A stretch of 12,076 bases of DNA from Clostridiales bacterium (lineage in GTDB: Bacteria; Bacillota; Clostridia; Oscillospirales; Acutalibacteraceae). A program made the translations under genes and the position numbers. How positions within the stretch are numbered: position 1 is the first letter of the stretch; every line of letters begins with the position of its first letter. A model generated the notes under the pieces. That model saw only the letters and a list, made by a program, of their open reading frames with translations. It did no database searches and was not told where the DNA came from. Shown here in pieces: positions 1 through 7,238 of this stretch. The stretch is taken from contig JAAZGX010000080.1 of the NCBI GenBank assembly GCA_012511005.1, forward strand, positions 1 through 12,076, written 5' to 3'.

Positions 1-285
1 AAGCTTGGCGAAAAAGGCTCTGTCTGCTATGACGGTACAGATTACATCTTTTGCCCCGCCTTTAACACAGGGGCACCCGTTGTGGATACTACAGCCGCAG
101 GGGACTGTTATATGGCAGCTTTGTGCAGCGCCTTAAACAAATCAAAAAATATGGAAAAAGCGATGTACTATGCCTCTGTTGCGGCAGGCATATCGGTAAC
201 GAAAAGCGGTGCGGCACCGTCTATGCCTTATTTATCTGAAGTCGAAGAGGCTATAAATAAATTCAATAGAGAGGGTAGATTTTAG
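1..285 (+). CDS. PfkB-family (ribokinase-like) sugar kinase, C-terminal part
   Basis: The reading frame is open from the first base of the window, so the 5' end of the gene lies outside; 94 residues are visible. PfkB carbohydrate kinases phosphorylate a sugar hydroxyl with ATP in the cytoplasm. The visible part holds the family's second signature, VDTTAAGDCYMAAL (residues 28-41 of the visible part), whose Asp (residue 35) is the expected catalytic base. The LGEKGS stretch near the visible start matches the nucleotide-binding strand/turn of ribokinase. The DTTAAGD wording is closer to ribokinase than to fructokinase variants, but the substrate cannot be fixed from this fragment. The gene ends one base before the epimerase start, so the two are almost certainly co-transcribed and translationally coupled. 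Family assignment is secure; ribose as substrate is inference. Confidence 0.85.
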   Translation, partial: KLGEKGSVCYDGTDYIFCPAFNTGAPVVDTTAAGDCYMAALCSALNKSKNMEKAMYYASVAAGISVTKSGAAPSMPYLSEVEEAINKFNREGRF

Positions 286-286
286 T

Positions 287-949
287 ATGAATTGTTCAAT
301 ATCTGTTTCCTTAATGTGTGCGGATTTGCTGAATCTTGAAAGGGAGATTGAGCGTGTTACGAAAGATGGAGCTGATATGCTTCATATTGATATTATGGAC
401 CCTTGCTTTGTTCCTAATATTACATTTGGGATTGACACTGTAAAGGCTATAAGAGGAATAACAAGGCTTCCGCTTGATGTTCACATTATGTCGCTTAATA
501 ATGAACTGCTTATAGATGAGTTTATTAAAATCGGCTGTGAAAGAATATCTTTTCATGTGTCTGACGGTAGCTTTGCACTAAGGCTTTTGCGTAAAATACA
601 CATAGGCAACGCGCGTGCGGGAGTAGCGCTAAGTCCGACTGCAGACGAGGGAATTTTGCGTTATGTCAAAGATTATATCGACTTTGTTTTAGTTATGGGT
701 GTAGAGCCGGGTTTTGCAGGGCAGGATATCAATCCTTCTGTTTATTCAAAAATAGCATCGGCAAGGCTGATTTTAGGCGAGGGTACGGACATTACTGTGG
801 ATGGTAATATCGGTGTCGATAATGGTGTAAAATGCCTTAGAAATGGTGCTAATACCCTTGTTGCGGGTTCGTCCTTTGCTTTTGATGAGGATGGATATAT
901 TGATAAGAGTATTTGTGCCGCAAGAGCGAATATTGTAAATTTCCTGTAA
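287..949 (+). CDS. Ribulose-phosphate 3-epimerase family protein (Rpe/AlsE-like)
   Basis: This is a 220-residue TIM-barrel epimerase of normal family length. Members invert C3 of a phosphorylated ketose (ribulose-5-phosphate/xylulose-5-phosphate, or allulose-6-phosphate/fructose-6-phosphate) in the cytoplasm. All four expected metal ligands are visible: His33 and Asp35 in HIDIMD, His66 in LDVHIM, and Asp172 in TVDGN. The VMGVEPGFAGQ loop and the phosphate-binding VAGSS are also present. The N-terminal SLMCADLL resembles D-allulose-6-phosphate epimerase (AlsE) more than classical Rpe. Odd points: the usual MDG/MDN is MDP (Pro39), and the usual VDGG phosphate-binding Gly is Asn174. The ATG at 287 follows the kinase stop by one base, with a GAGGG ribosome binding site inside the end of the kinase gene. 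Kinase plus epimerase implies entry of a sugar into the pentose phosphate pathway or glycolysis; the exact substrate is unresolved. Confidence 0.85.
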   Translation: MNCSISVSLMCADLLNLEREIERVTKDGADMLHIDIMDPCFVPNITFGIDTVKAIRGITRLPLDVHIMSLNNELLIDEFIKIGCERISFHVSDGSFALRLLRKIHIGNARAGVALSPTADEGILRYVKDYIDFVLVMGVEPGFAGQDINPSVYSKIASARLILGEGTDITVDGNIGVDNGVKCLRNGANTLVAGSSFAFDEDGYIDKSICAARANIVNFL

Positions 950-979
950 CTTGCAAACTTTCCTCGGAGGTAAATAAAT

Positions 980-2170
980 ATGGACTATAAATTTTCAGAA
1001 AGATTTCTAAATCTAAAACCGAGTGCAATAAGAGAGATATTTAAGTATGCCGCAGACCCCGAAGTCATATCTCTTTCTGCGGGTAATCCCGCACCGGAGG
1101 CTTTCCCTGTGGAGGAAATCAAGGTTATTTGTAAGGAGATTTTTGAAAATACTCCTATTATGGCTTTGCAATATAATATTACCGAAGGATATGCACCGTT
1201 AAGAGAGTACATATATAAATATTTAGATGAAAAATACGGGCTTGTATCTTCTTTTGATGAGGTGCTTATTACCTCCGGCGGTCAGCAGGTTATGGAGCTT
1301 TCTACAAAGGTGCTTTGCGACGAGGGCGATGTAATAATATGTGAAAACCCAAGCTTTATAGGCTCTTTGAATTCTTTTAGAAGTATAGGTGCAAAGCTCG
1401 TCGGAGTAGATGTGGAAAGTGACGGAATGTCTATAACGGGGCTTGAAAAGGCTCTTAAAGAAAATAGAAATGTAAAGTTTATTTATACAATTCCCAACTT
1501 TCAAAACCCGACGGGAGTGACGATGTCATATGAAAAAAGAAAGGCTTTTTACGAGCTTGCGTGTAAATATGATGTTTTAATAGTCGAGGATAACCCATAC
1601 GGAGAGCTTCGCTTTAAAGGTGAAGATATTCCCTCAATAAAGTCGCTTGATAAAGAGGGCAGGGTTATTTACGGCGGCAGCTTTTCAAAAGTAGTAGCGC
1701 CGGGGCTTAGAGTTGGTTTCGCATTAGCGCCGTCAGAAATTGTAAAAAAGATGGTAGTTGCAAAACAAGGTGAAGATGTTCATACGAATATACTTGCGCA
1801 GATGATTTGCTGTAAATTTTTATCAGAGTATGATTTTAACGCGCATCTTGCGCGTCTTAGAGATATTTACAGGCGGAAAGCCGCTCTTGCTGAGAATTTG
1901 CTTGACGAGTATTTAGTCCAAAAGGAAATTACATACTATCCCGTAGAGGGCGGCTTGTTTTTATGGTGCGCTTTACCTTCCGGTATAGATATGATTGAGT
2001 TTTGCAAAAAGGCAATAAAGGAATATAAAGTAGCGGTAGTCCCGGGAACTGCTTTTTTAACTGACGAAAACGCGTATATAAACTGTTTCAGGATTAACTA
2101 TTCAACACCGTCCGACGAGGCATTGGCACTTGGCATAAAAAAGCTTTCAGAAATGATGGCAAATTATTGA
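980..2170 (+). CDS. PLP-dependent aminotransferase, class I/II (2-aminoadipate/MocR-type subgroup)
   Basis: This 396-residue fold-type I aminotransferase moves an amino group between an amino acid and a 2-oxo acid using pyridoxal phosphate. Expected residues are visible: the TSGGQQ cofactor-phosphate loop (about 98-103), Asn176 in NPTG, Asp204 and Tyr207 in VEDNPYGEL, the Schiff-base Lys237 in GSFSKVVAPGLRVG, and the substrate-carboxylate Arg371 in FRINYS. The N-terminal pattern (ISLSAGNPAPEAFP, then YNITEGYAPLRE) is typical of the 2-aminoadipate/LysN and MocR C-terminal group, whose members accept aromatic, branched or aminoadipate substrates. No helix-turn-helix domain is attached, so it is an enzyme, not a MocR regulator. 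A strong TCGGAGGT ribosome binding site (965-971) precedes the ATG. The gene starts 30 bases after the epimerase and probably shares its transcript. The substrate cannot be told from sequence. Confidence 0.9.
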   Translation: MDYKFSERFLNLKPSAIREIFKYAADPEVISLSAGNPAPEAFPVEEIKVICKEIFENTPIMALQYNITEGYAPLREYIYKYLDEKYGLVSSFDEVLITSGGQQVMELSTKVLCDEGDVIICENPSFIGSLNSFRSIGAKLVGVDVESDGMSITGLEKALKENRNVKFIYTIPNFQNPTGVTMSYEKRKAFYELACKYDVLIVEDNPYGELRFKGEDIPSIKSLDKEGRVIYGGSFSKVVAPGLRVGFALAPSEIVKKMVVAKQGEDVHTNILAQMICCKFLSEYDFNAHLARLRDIYRRKAALAENLLDEYLVQKEITYYPVEGGLFLWCALPSGIDMIEFCKKAIKEYKVAVVPGTAFLTDENAYINCFRINYSTPSDEALALGIKKLSEMMANY

Positions 2171-2203
2171 TATAAGAAAAATTAAGTTACGGAGGAATTT
2201 AGA

Positions 2204-3124
2204 ATGGATAAAACTCTTGTTATTATGGCGGCAGGTATGGGCAGCAGATACGGCGGGTTAAAACAGCTTGAGCCTGTGGGACCGGACGGCTCTTTGATTA
2301 TTGACTATTCTATTTATGATGCAAAGCGCGCGGGATTTAATAAGGTTGTTTTTATTATAAAAAAGGAAATAGAGCAGCAGTTTTATGAGGCTATCGGTAA
2401 AAGGATTGAAAAGCATATAAAAGTTGAATATGTTTTTCAAGAGTTAGATGCTATCCCAAAGGGGTTTAGCATTCCAAAAGACAGAGTAAAGCCGTGGGGA
2501 ACGGGACAGGCGATTTTAGAATGCAAAAATGTTATAAACGAGCCTTTTCTCGTAATAAATGCCGATGATTTTTACGGTAAAGATGCATATCAGGCTATGG
2601 CGGATTGGATAGAATTAGAAAAACCGGATAAAACAAAGCCATATAAAATATCAATGGCAGGATACATACTAAAAAACACGCTTTCTGACACGGGTCATGT
2701 CGCAAGGGGAGTTTGCGAGGTTAATGAGGACGGTTTTTTAACAGACATTAACGAGAGGCTTAAAGTTCAAAAAAAGCAAGGGCAAACAAAGTTCGCAATA
2801 GAGGATGATACTTGGGTTGATGTAGACGAAAACTCGTTCGTTTCAATGAATATGTGGGGACTTGGCGCGCACATGCCAAAAGAAATTGAAAGTCGTTTTC
2901 AAAACTTTTTGGAAAATGAAGTTCCCAAAAACCCATTAAAAGCAGAGTTTCTCCTACCGAACATCATTCGTGATATTCTTCACGAAAAACTTTGCACAGT
3001 AAAAGTAGTGCCTACAAATGAGCGTTGGTTCGGCGTAACATATAAAGAGGATAAAGAGTCTGTCATCTCTGCAATCAAACAAAAAATAGAATTAGGCGAA
3101 TACCCCGCCATACTCTGGGGCTAA
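2204..3124 (+). CDS. Nucleotidyltransferase (NDP-sugar pyrophosphorylase family)
   Basis: This is a 306-residue cytoplasmic protein of the NTP-transferase fold. It should join a nucleoside triphosphate to a sugar phosphate or similar phosphorylated compound, releasing pyrophosphate. The N-terminal nucleotide-binding signature AAGMGSRYGGLKQ (residues 9-21) is complete, including the Arg and the Lys that contact the triphosphate. GTGQA (99-103) and the metal-binding NADDFYG (119-125) follow. The C-terminal part ends with WFGVTYKEDK (275-284), also typical of this clostridial subgroup, and carries no hexapeptide (left-handed helix) domain. GlmU and many glucose-1-phosphate transferases do carry one. 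The ribosome binding site ACGGAGGAA lies about 8 bases before the ATG, and the gene begins 33 bases after the aminotransferase. It ends just before a strong terminator, so it is the last gene of this transcription unit. The product (which NDP-sugar) is not determinable here. Confidence 0.85.
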   Translation: MDKTLVIMAAGMGSRYGGLKQLEPVGPDGSLIIDYSIYDAKRAGFNKVVFIIKKEIEQQFYEAIGKRIEKHIKVEYVFQELDAIPKGFSIPKDRVKPWGTGQAILECKNVINEPFLVINADDFYGKDAYQAMADWIELEKPDKTKPYKISMAGYILKNTLSDTGHVARGVCEVNEDGFLTDINERLKVQKKQGQTKFAIEDDTWVDVDENSFVSMNMWGLGAHMPKEIESRFQNFLENEVPKNPLKAEFLLPNIIRDILHEKLCTVKVVPTNERWFGVTYKEDKESVISAIKQKIELGEYPAILWG

Positions 3125-3132
3125 ATTCACAT

Positions 3133-3167
3133 AAAAAAACCGCTCACAACCGAGCGGTTTAATTTTT
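3133..3167. terminator. Bidirectional intrinsic terminator between convergent genes
   Basis: A perfect 9-bp stem AAACCGCTC / GAGCGGTTT (3137-3145 and 3152-3160) encloses a 6-base loop. On the plus strand it is followed by AATTTTT. On the minus strand the flanking run of seven A residues reads as a T tract directly after the stem. It lies between the stop of the plus-strand nucleotidyltransferase (3124) and the stop of the minus-strand protease (3173), exactly where a shared terminator is expected. Confidence 0.92.
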
Positions 3168-3172
3168 CGCTT

Positions 3173-5347
3173 TTACCGTGTCTTACCCACACTTATATTT
3201 AATATATGCTGATAGTCTGCAATATCAATTATATTCGCGGCATCTGCGGCAAGCAGCTGCAGTCCGTCCGCATTCATTTTGCCCGTAAGCATAAAGTTCG
3301 CAAGCAGGCAGTCAAGAGCGTCGCAAACAGAGTCGCCGTTGAGGTCGCCTTTTATTACAGTCACATAATTCGTTACGGCGCCCGTTGTTTTGTCAGTTGC
3401 GGTTATGTTCGAGCCTGTGCCAAAATAGCTTTTGCCGGATACCGTCAGTGACGGAGTGCTTGAAAATGTTGCATTTGTTTGCGGGCAAATGTCAGCGGCA
3501 GAGCTTTTACCCTGTAATGAGCTTTTAATAAGCTTTCCGAAAACGGTGTTTACAGTGACATTAGAGGCGGGCATAGTGAAAGAATAGCTTTGATTTTTTG
3601 AAACGGGTGTTATATCAATACTACCGTAAGCAGTTGAAGCAGATACATTAAAAACCGCATAGTCAGAATTAGGCGTTGTATTTATATTCACAACATCACT
3701 ATTCGAGGAATAGATAATATCATAAAGTCCATTAGACAGCGAAAAACTCCCGTTTTGAGTGTTGCCTTTTGTAAGTGTGTACGCAGTACTCGTAAACGCC
3801 TTAATACGAGCATTTTCATCATAAGAGGCTAAGTCAGTCCAAGAGGAACCGTTGCTGCTGAGATAGCTTTGCTTTGCGGCTATGGAGTTTATGTTTTTTA
3901 GAGTAAGATTACCGTTGACTAAATTCACGGTATATGTCGTATCTATTCCCGCATCCCCTGAGGGGTCAATCAGCTTTACTACGACTGAAAACCTGTTGCC
4001 GTTAGCAAGCTTTACGGGATTGTTAAGAGGAATTGTATGAAGTCCCGAATAAGTTAAAGAGCCCGTTTGTGATGTAACGAGTGTGCCGCTGATAGGCGAT
4101 GTGTAGTTTGACGGCAAGTTGTTATAAATTGAAACTTCATAAGAAACATTCGTATTATGCATATTTGAAATACCGACAGCCTTTAAAAGCTGGCTGCCCT
4201 TTGCCGTAAAGACATTTGCGCCATAGATTGTATTGCTTTCTGGGAATGAAAAAGCGCCCGTTGCCGCGGTTCCGTCATATTGATAATTATATTCGTATTT
4301 TTCTGTGCTTTCCGGTATATAAAAAGCGGCATAATTCTTATAAGTCCCCGAAGAATACCCTGTAAGCGAAGTATCATAGTAAGAAACCCAAAAATAACCG
4401 TTATTGCCCCATGTTGAATCCCAACTATTTTTACAAAGCCAAGCGCCCTTATTTTGAGGATATGGGGAATTAAAGTTTGAGGCGCCGAAATTATCATCCC
4501 ACCCAACAAGAGTAACGGCATGATTTGGATTTGTGCCCGACTTATAAAAATAAGCGTATTTTGATGAATTGTAATTTGCCGCATTCCAATAAATGCTTAC
4601 TGATGCGGCGCCATACTCCATTAAAAGCGCCTTAATTTCATCTTGGTCTGCAAACGAAACAAAATATGCATCCTTTAATTTTACCAAGCTGTTAAATGCC
4701 GAGCTTCCAAAAGGAGCTATGTTGTTTTCTAAGTTGCTGTAAGGAAAAGCCGTTTCAGAGGCTGCTCCAATCCAGTTAAAGAGGGCGGCAGTAGTAAATT
4801 CATCATTTCCGCCAAATTCGGATAACTCTTTCGCAGTCGTTTGCTGTATGTCGGACTTATATAACCGCACACTGTCACCCGTTAAATTTCCAAGAGGGTC
4901 TGCTATATTATCTCTGTGGTAGACAAAATAGGCAATATGACTTTCAGAAAGATTGAAAGAAGTACTGTGTCCGAGACTGCTAATTGACGCAGATTCAAGG
5001 CTCGCCATAGCGGAGTGTGCCCAACAAGTATTAAAACTACCTTGGTTTTTAACAGAGGTGACGCTTCCGCTCGCTCTGCTGTCATAAGAGGCGGGCAGAT
5101 TTACAGAATTATTAAAATGATATTTTGTGTCCGATTTTACTGATTTAGGATAATATCCCGTATTAATATAAGAAGATGAAGCGTCCGCATAAACATTTGA
5201 TAAATAATCATCAGAAAGTGAATAAATACAGAGATTATCAAACTCACTGTTTGCAGATGTTGCCAATAAAGAAAAATGCTGTGAAAATACGAGGATATAA
5301 AACGCAAATATAAGCGCAAGAGTCTTTTTACAATAACGATTTTTCAT
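3173..5347 (-). CDS. Secreted papain-family (C1) cysteine protease with lectin-like region and dockerin
   Basis: This 724-residue exported protein begins with a signal peptide (basic MKNRYCKK, hydrophobic residues about 9-30, cleavage probably near ATSA-NS). The C1 peptidase domain spans about 84-345. It shows the oxyanion Gln102 and nucleophile Cys108 in NQGSFNTCWAHSA, His276 in NPNHAVTLVGW, and Asn307 in CKNSWDSTWG, so the catalytic set is complete. Residues about 350-520 resemble the lectin-like domain that often follows bacterial C1 peptidases. Residues about 525-604 end in YSFTMPASNVTVN, like divergent InlB B-repeats. The C-terminus (667-719) is a dockerin: the first Ca-binding loop is perfect (Asp668, Asn670, Asp672, Asp676, Asp679), the second degenerate. 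This implies docking to a cohesin on a cell-surface or cellulosome-like scaffold. GGAAGGGG at 5355-5362 is the ribosome binding site. The gene starts 24 bases after rhaA ends, so co-transcription is likely. Substrate is unknown. Confidence 0.92.
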   Translation of the reverse strand: MKNRYCKKTLALIFAFYILVFSQHFSLLATSANSEFDNLCIYSLSDDYLSNVYADASSSYINTGYYPKSVKSDTKYHFNNSVNLPASYDSRASGSVTSVKNQGSFNTCWAHSAMASLESASISSLGHSTSFNLSESHIAYFVYHRDNIADPLGNLTGDSVRLYKSDIQQTTAKELSEFGGNDEFTTAALFNWIGAASETAFPYSNLENNIAPFGSSAFNSLVKLKDAYFVSFADQDEIKALLMEYGAASVSIYWNAANYNSSKYAYFYKSGTNPNHAVTLVGWDDNFGASNFNSPYPQNKGAWLCKNSWDSTWGNNGYFWVSYYDTSLTGYSSGTYKNYAAFYIPESTEKYEYNYQYDGTAATGAFSFPESNTIYGANVFTAKGSQLLKAVGISNMHNTNVSYEVSIYNNLPSNYTSPISGTLVTSQTGSLTYSGLHTIPLNNPVKLANGNRFSVVVKLIDPSGDAGIDTTYTVNLVNGNLTLKNINSIAAKQSYLSSNGSSWTDLASYDENARIKAFTSTAYTLTKGNTQNGSFSLSNGLYDIIYSSNSDVVNINTTPNSDYAVFNVSASTAYGSIDITPVSKNQSYSFTMPASNVTVNTVFGKLIKSSLQGKSSAADICPQTNATFSSTPSLTVSGKSYFGTGSNITATDKTTGAVTNYVTVIKGDLNGDSVCDALDCLLANFMLTGKMNADGLQLLAADAANIIDIADYQHILNISVGKTR

Positions 5348-5371
5348 TCTTTCGCCCCTTCCGAATGCTAA

Positions 5372-6613
5372 TTAAATTCTTTTTGACAGATGTGTTTTTT
5401 GATATTCTTCAATTTCTATATACCAATCGTCAGTAAGTCCCTGTCTTTCTAAATATTCACTCCAAATATCGCCGAAAGGTAATGTATTAAACCTTTCGTT
5501 TAAGTACATTAATCTTCCGAACTGTGCTGTATCTTGAAGCTGTTTTAATGTATCGTGAGGCAAAAGAAGCGCCCACAATAAAGCTTTTTGTGTGGAGCGT
5601 TGACCTAAAACCCACGCGCCTAAACGGTTTATGGACGCATCAAAATAGTCAAGCCCAATAAGTGTTTTATCAAGCGCATTAGAGCGGACAATCTCCTTTG
5701 CAATTTCTTTGACCTCATCTTCAAAAAGCACAACATGGTCACTGTCCCAGCGGACGGCTCTTGTAATATGCAAAGCAATTTTATCACTAAACGCAAGTAA
5801 AGAGGGGATTTTATCAGAAACAGTTTCGGTAGGATGATAATGTCCGTTGTCAAGCAGGCAGCAAACGCCCGTTTTCGCGGCATAGTTTTGGTAAAACTCA
5901 CTGCTGCCTACCGTGTAGCTTTCAAGCCCTATGCCAAAAACCTTGCTTTCAACAGCGTCAACAACGCCGGAAAGCTTTTCGGCAAAAATTTTATCAAGAC
6001 TGTCTTTTAACCTAAGCCGAGGAGTTAGCCTGTCCGCAGGCACATCTTTATATCCATCCGGAATCCACACATTATTAAGTGAGTGTGAGTTCATTTCATC
6101 GGCAAAATATTTTGCTATCTTGCGGCAGGCTATGCCGTGGTTTATCCAAAATTCTCTAATGCTTTCGTCGGGAGAGGAGAGAGAAAGCCCATCCTTCATT
6201 TTTGAGTGTCCAAAATATGTAGGGTTAAAGTCTATGCCGTCAAGTCCTATAGACTTTGCGAAATCCACCCAAGGCGCAAAATACTCCGGAGTATATTTAT
6301 CACGGTCAACTTTTTTAGCGTCATTGCCTAATATTGCGTAGCTTGCATGTAGATTAAGCCGCTTTTTTCCGGGCATCAGGGAAAAGGCAAAAGCAATATC
6401 AGACTTTAATTCTTCAAAGCTTTGCGGCTTGCCGGGGTAGTTCCCCGTTGCTTGAATTCCACCGTCTAAAGAGCCTGTACTGTCAAAGCCCGATACATCA
6501 TCACCTTGCCAGCAGTGAATGGAAATCGGAATTTCCTTTAGCTTATCAAGCGCCTTTTCAGCATCCACTTCGTATTGCTCATACATTTTCTTTGCACTTT
6601 CAAATCTGTTCAT
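5372..6613 (-). CDS. rhaA: L-rhamnose isomerase
   Basis: This 413-residue cytoplasmic TIM-barrel enzyme interconverts L-rhamnose and L-rhamnulose, the first catabolic step; characterised family members also act on D-allose/D-allulose. Length is close to the E. coli enzyme (about 419). Recognisable family blocks include HCWQGDDVSGF (33-43), GGIQATGNYPG (51-61) and LNLHASYA (86-93). Metal and catalytic residues all appear present by alignment with E. coli: Glu231 in GLESYTVGS, Asp255 and His258 in LLDNGHYHPTE, His282, Asp290 and Asp292 in RWDSDHVV, and Asp322 in GLDYFDASINR. AAAAGGAGT (6618-6626) is a strong ribosome binding site upstream of the ATG. No rhamnulokinase, rhamnulose-1-phosphate aldolase or rhamnose regulator is visible nearby, so rhaA is separated from the usual operon. 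A perfect 11-bp inverted repeat lies just upstream, and a secreted protease follows in the same direction. Confidence 0.96.
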   Translation of the reverse strand: MNRFESAKKMYEQYEVDAEKALDKLKEIPISIHCWQGDDVSGFDSTGSLDGGIQATGNYPGKPQSFEELKSDIAFAFSLMPGKKRLNLHASYAILGNDAKKVDRDKYTPEYFAPWVDFAKSIGLDGIDFNPTYFGHSKMKDGLSLSSPDESIREFWINHGIACRKIAKYFADEMNSHSLNNVWIPDGYKDVPADRLTPRLRLKDSLDKIFAEKLSGVVDAVESKVFGIGLESYTVGSSEFYQNYAAKTGVCCLLDNGHYHPTETVSDKIPSLLAFSDKIALHITRAVRWDSDHVVLFEDEVKEIAKEIVRSNALDKTLIGLDYFDASINRLGAWVLGQRSTQKALLWALLLPHDTLKQLQDTAQFGRLMYLNERFNTLPFGDIWSEYLERQGLTDDWYIEIEEYQKTHLSKRI

Positions 6614-6631
6614 ATGTACTCCTTTTAAATG

Positions 6632-6671
6632 TTAATTTATAACACAGCTTATAAAATGCTTTATAAATTAA
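6632..6671 (-). repeat. 11-bp inverted repeat upstream of rhaA (candidate operator/promoter region)
   Basis: TTAATTTATAA (6632-6642) and TTATAAATTAA (6661-6671) are perfect inverted copies separated by 18 bases. They fill almost the whole 60-base gap between the amidase stop and the rhaA ribosome binding site. On the minus strand the proximal arm contains TGTTATAAA, which could serve as an extended -10 (TGnTATAAA) for rhaA, though I see no good -35. An AT-only stem of this kind is not a typical terminator. A regulator-binding site overlapping a promoter is the more natural reading, but this is inference in AT-rich DNA. Confidence 0.5.
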
Positions 6672-6673
6672 GT

Positions 6674-7171
6674 TTAATTATATACCCCATTAATATGTAA
6701 ATATCTAATATTATCAAAAATATAGCTACTGAGCGCCCTGTTTTTCGCATCAAATGTATGCGTAGAAATAAAAATTGTATCTATACTCGGCTTGCCGATT
6801 ATTTCTGTTACAAAAAGGCTGTGATAAAACCTGCCTGTAAAGTCGCCAAGCTGTATAACATCACCGAGCATAATTTCCGAAACATTTACCTCACTTGCAA
6901 AGGGACCTTTTGTTTTGTTTGTGGTAAGGAAGTTATATAAATACTTAACGCCCGTCCACGCGGGAGCGCGGTTGTTAAGGGAAACAAAGTACCAGCCGTA
7001 AACGGGCGTGTAGTTCATAACGCCGCTGCCTGCATAAATGCATTGGGAAATAAAGTTTGTGCAGTCGCCGCCTATATTCGTAAAATCATAATACCTTGGG
7101 TTTCGTTTCAGTGACCATAAAAGCGCGTAGCTGACAGCCTTTTCACGATTATAAATATTAATAACAGGCAT
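6674..7171 (-). CDS. Amidase_6 (putative amidase) domain protein
   Basis: The protein has 165 residues and consists of a single NlpC/P60-like putative amidase domain (Pfam Amidase_6). The family hallmarks are intact: YNREKAVSYA at the N-terminus, GGDCTNFISQC with the presumed nucleophile Cys37, MNYTPVYGWYFVSLNNR (52-68), the presumed catalytic His117 in FYHSLFVT, and the closing NRALSSY and RYLHINGV. Family members are thought to cut amide bonds, perhaps in cell-wall peptides, but no substrate is established. This copy has no signal peptide or membrane segment, so it would be cytoplasmic or, in a spore former, act inside the mother cell or forespore; that is inference. The ribosome binding site AAAGGTG (7179-7185) sits 7 bases from the ATG. 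It faces away from the downstream phosphoesterase gene and is followed by rhaA after 60 bases. Confidence 0.88.
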   Translation of the reverse strand: MPVINIYNREKAVSYALLWSLKRNPRYYDFTNIGGDCTNFISQCIYAGSGVMNYTPVYGWYFVSLNNRAPAWTGVKYLYNFLTTNKTKGPFASEVNVSEIMLGDVIQLGDFTGRFYHSLFVTEIIGKPSIDTIFISTHTFDAKNRALSSYIFDNIRYLHINGVYN

Positions 7172-7204
7172 AATATATCACCTTTGGCTATGGATTTAAT
7201 ATAT

Positions 7205-7232
7205 ATTATGCGTATTTGCCGCAAGGTGATAA
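7205..7232 (-). promoter_or_regulatory. Possible promoter for the amidase gene
   Basis: On the minus strand CATAAT (7210-7205) is a 5/6 match to a -10 box, with TTATCA (7232-7227) 16 bases upstream as a 4/6 -35. The longer string CATAATATA also fits the CATAnnnTA -10 pattern of sporulation sigma factors such as sigma-K. Neither reading is strong in this AT-rich gap. Confidence 0.25.
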
Positions 7233-7238
7233 AAACTG

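Noticed and set aside
4183..4584. 133-residue minus-strand open frame inside the protease gene
   Set aside because: It overlaps the peptidase domain in another frame, has no domain pattern, and its composition is that of an out-of-frame shadow.
5383..5388. TTGACA on the plus strand at the end of rhaA as a promoter
   Set aside because: No -10 box lies at a suitable distance, and it would drive transcription antisense to rhaA with no plus-strand gene following.
5931..6341. 136-residue plus-strand open frame opposite rhaA
   Set aside because: It is antisense to conserved rhaA catalytic regions and shows no family features or ribosome binding site.
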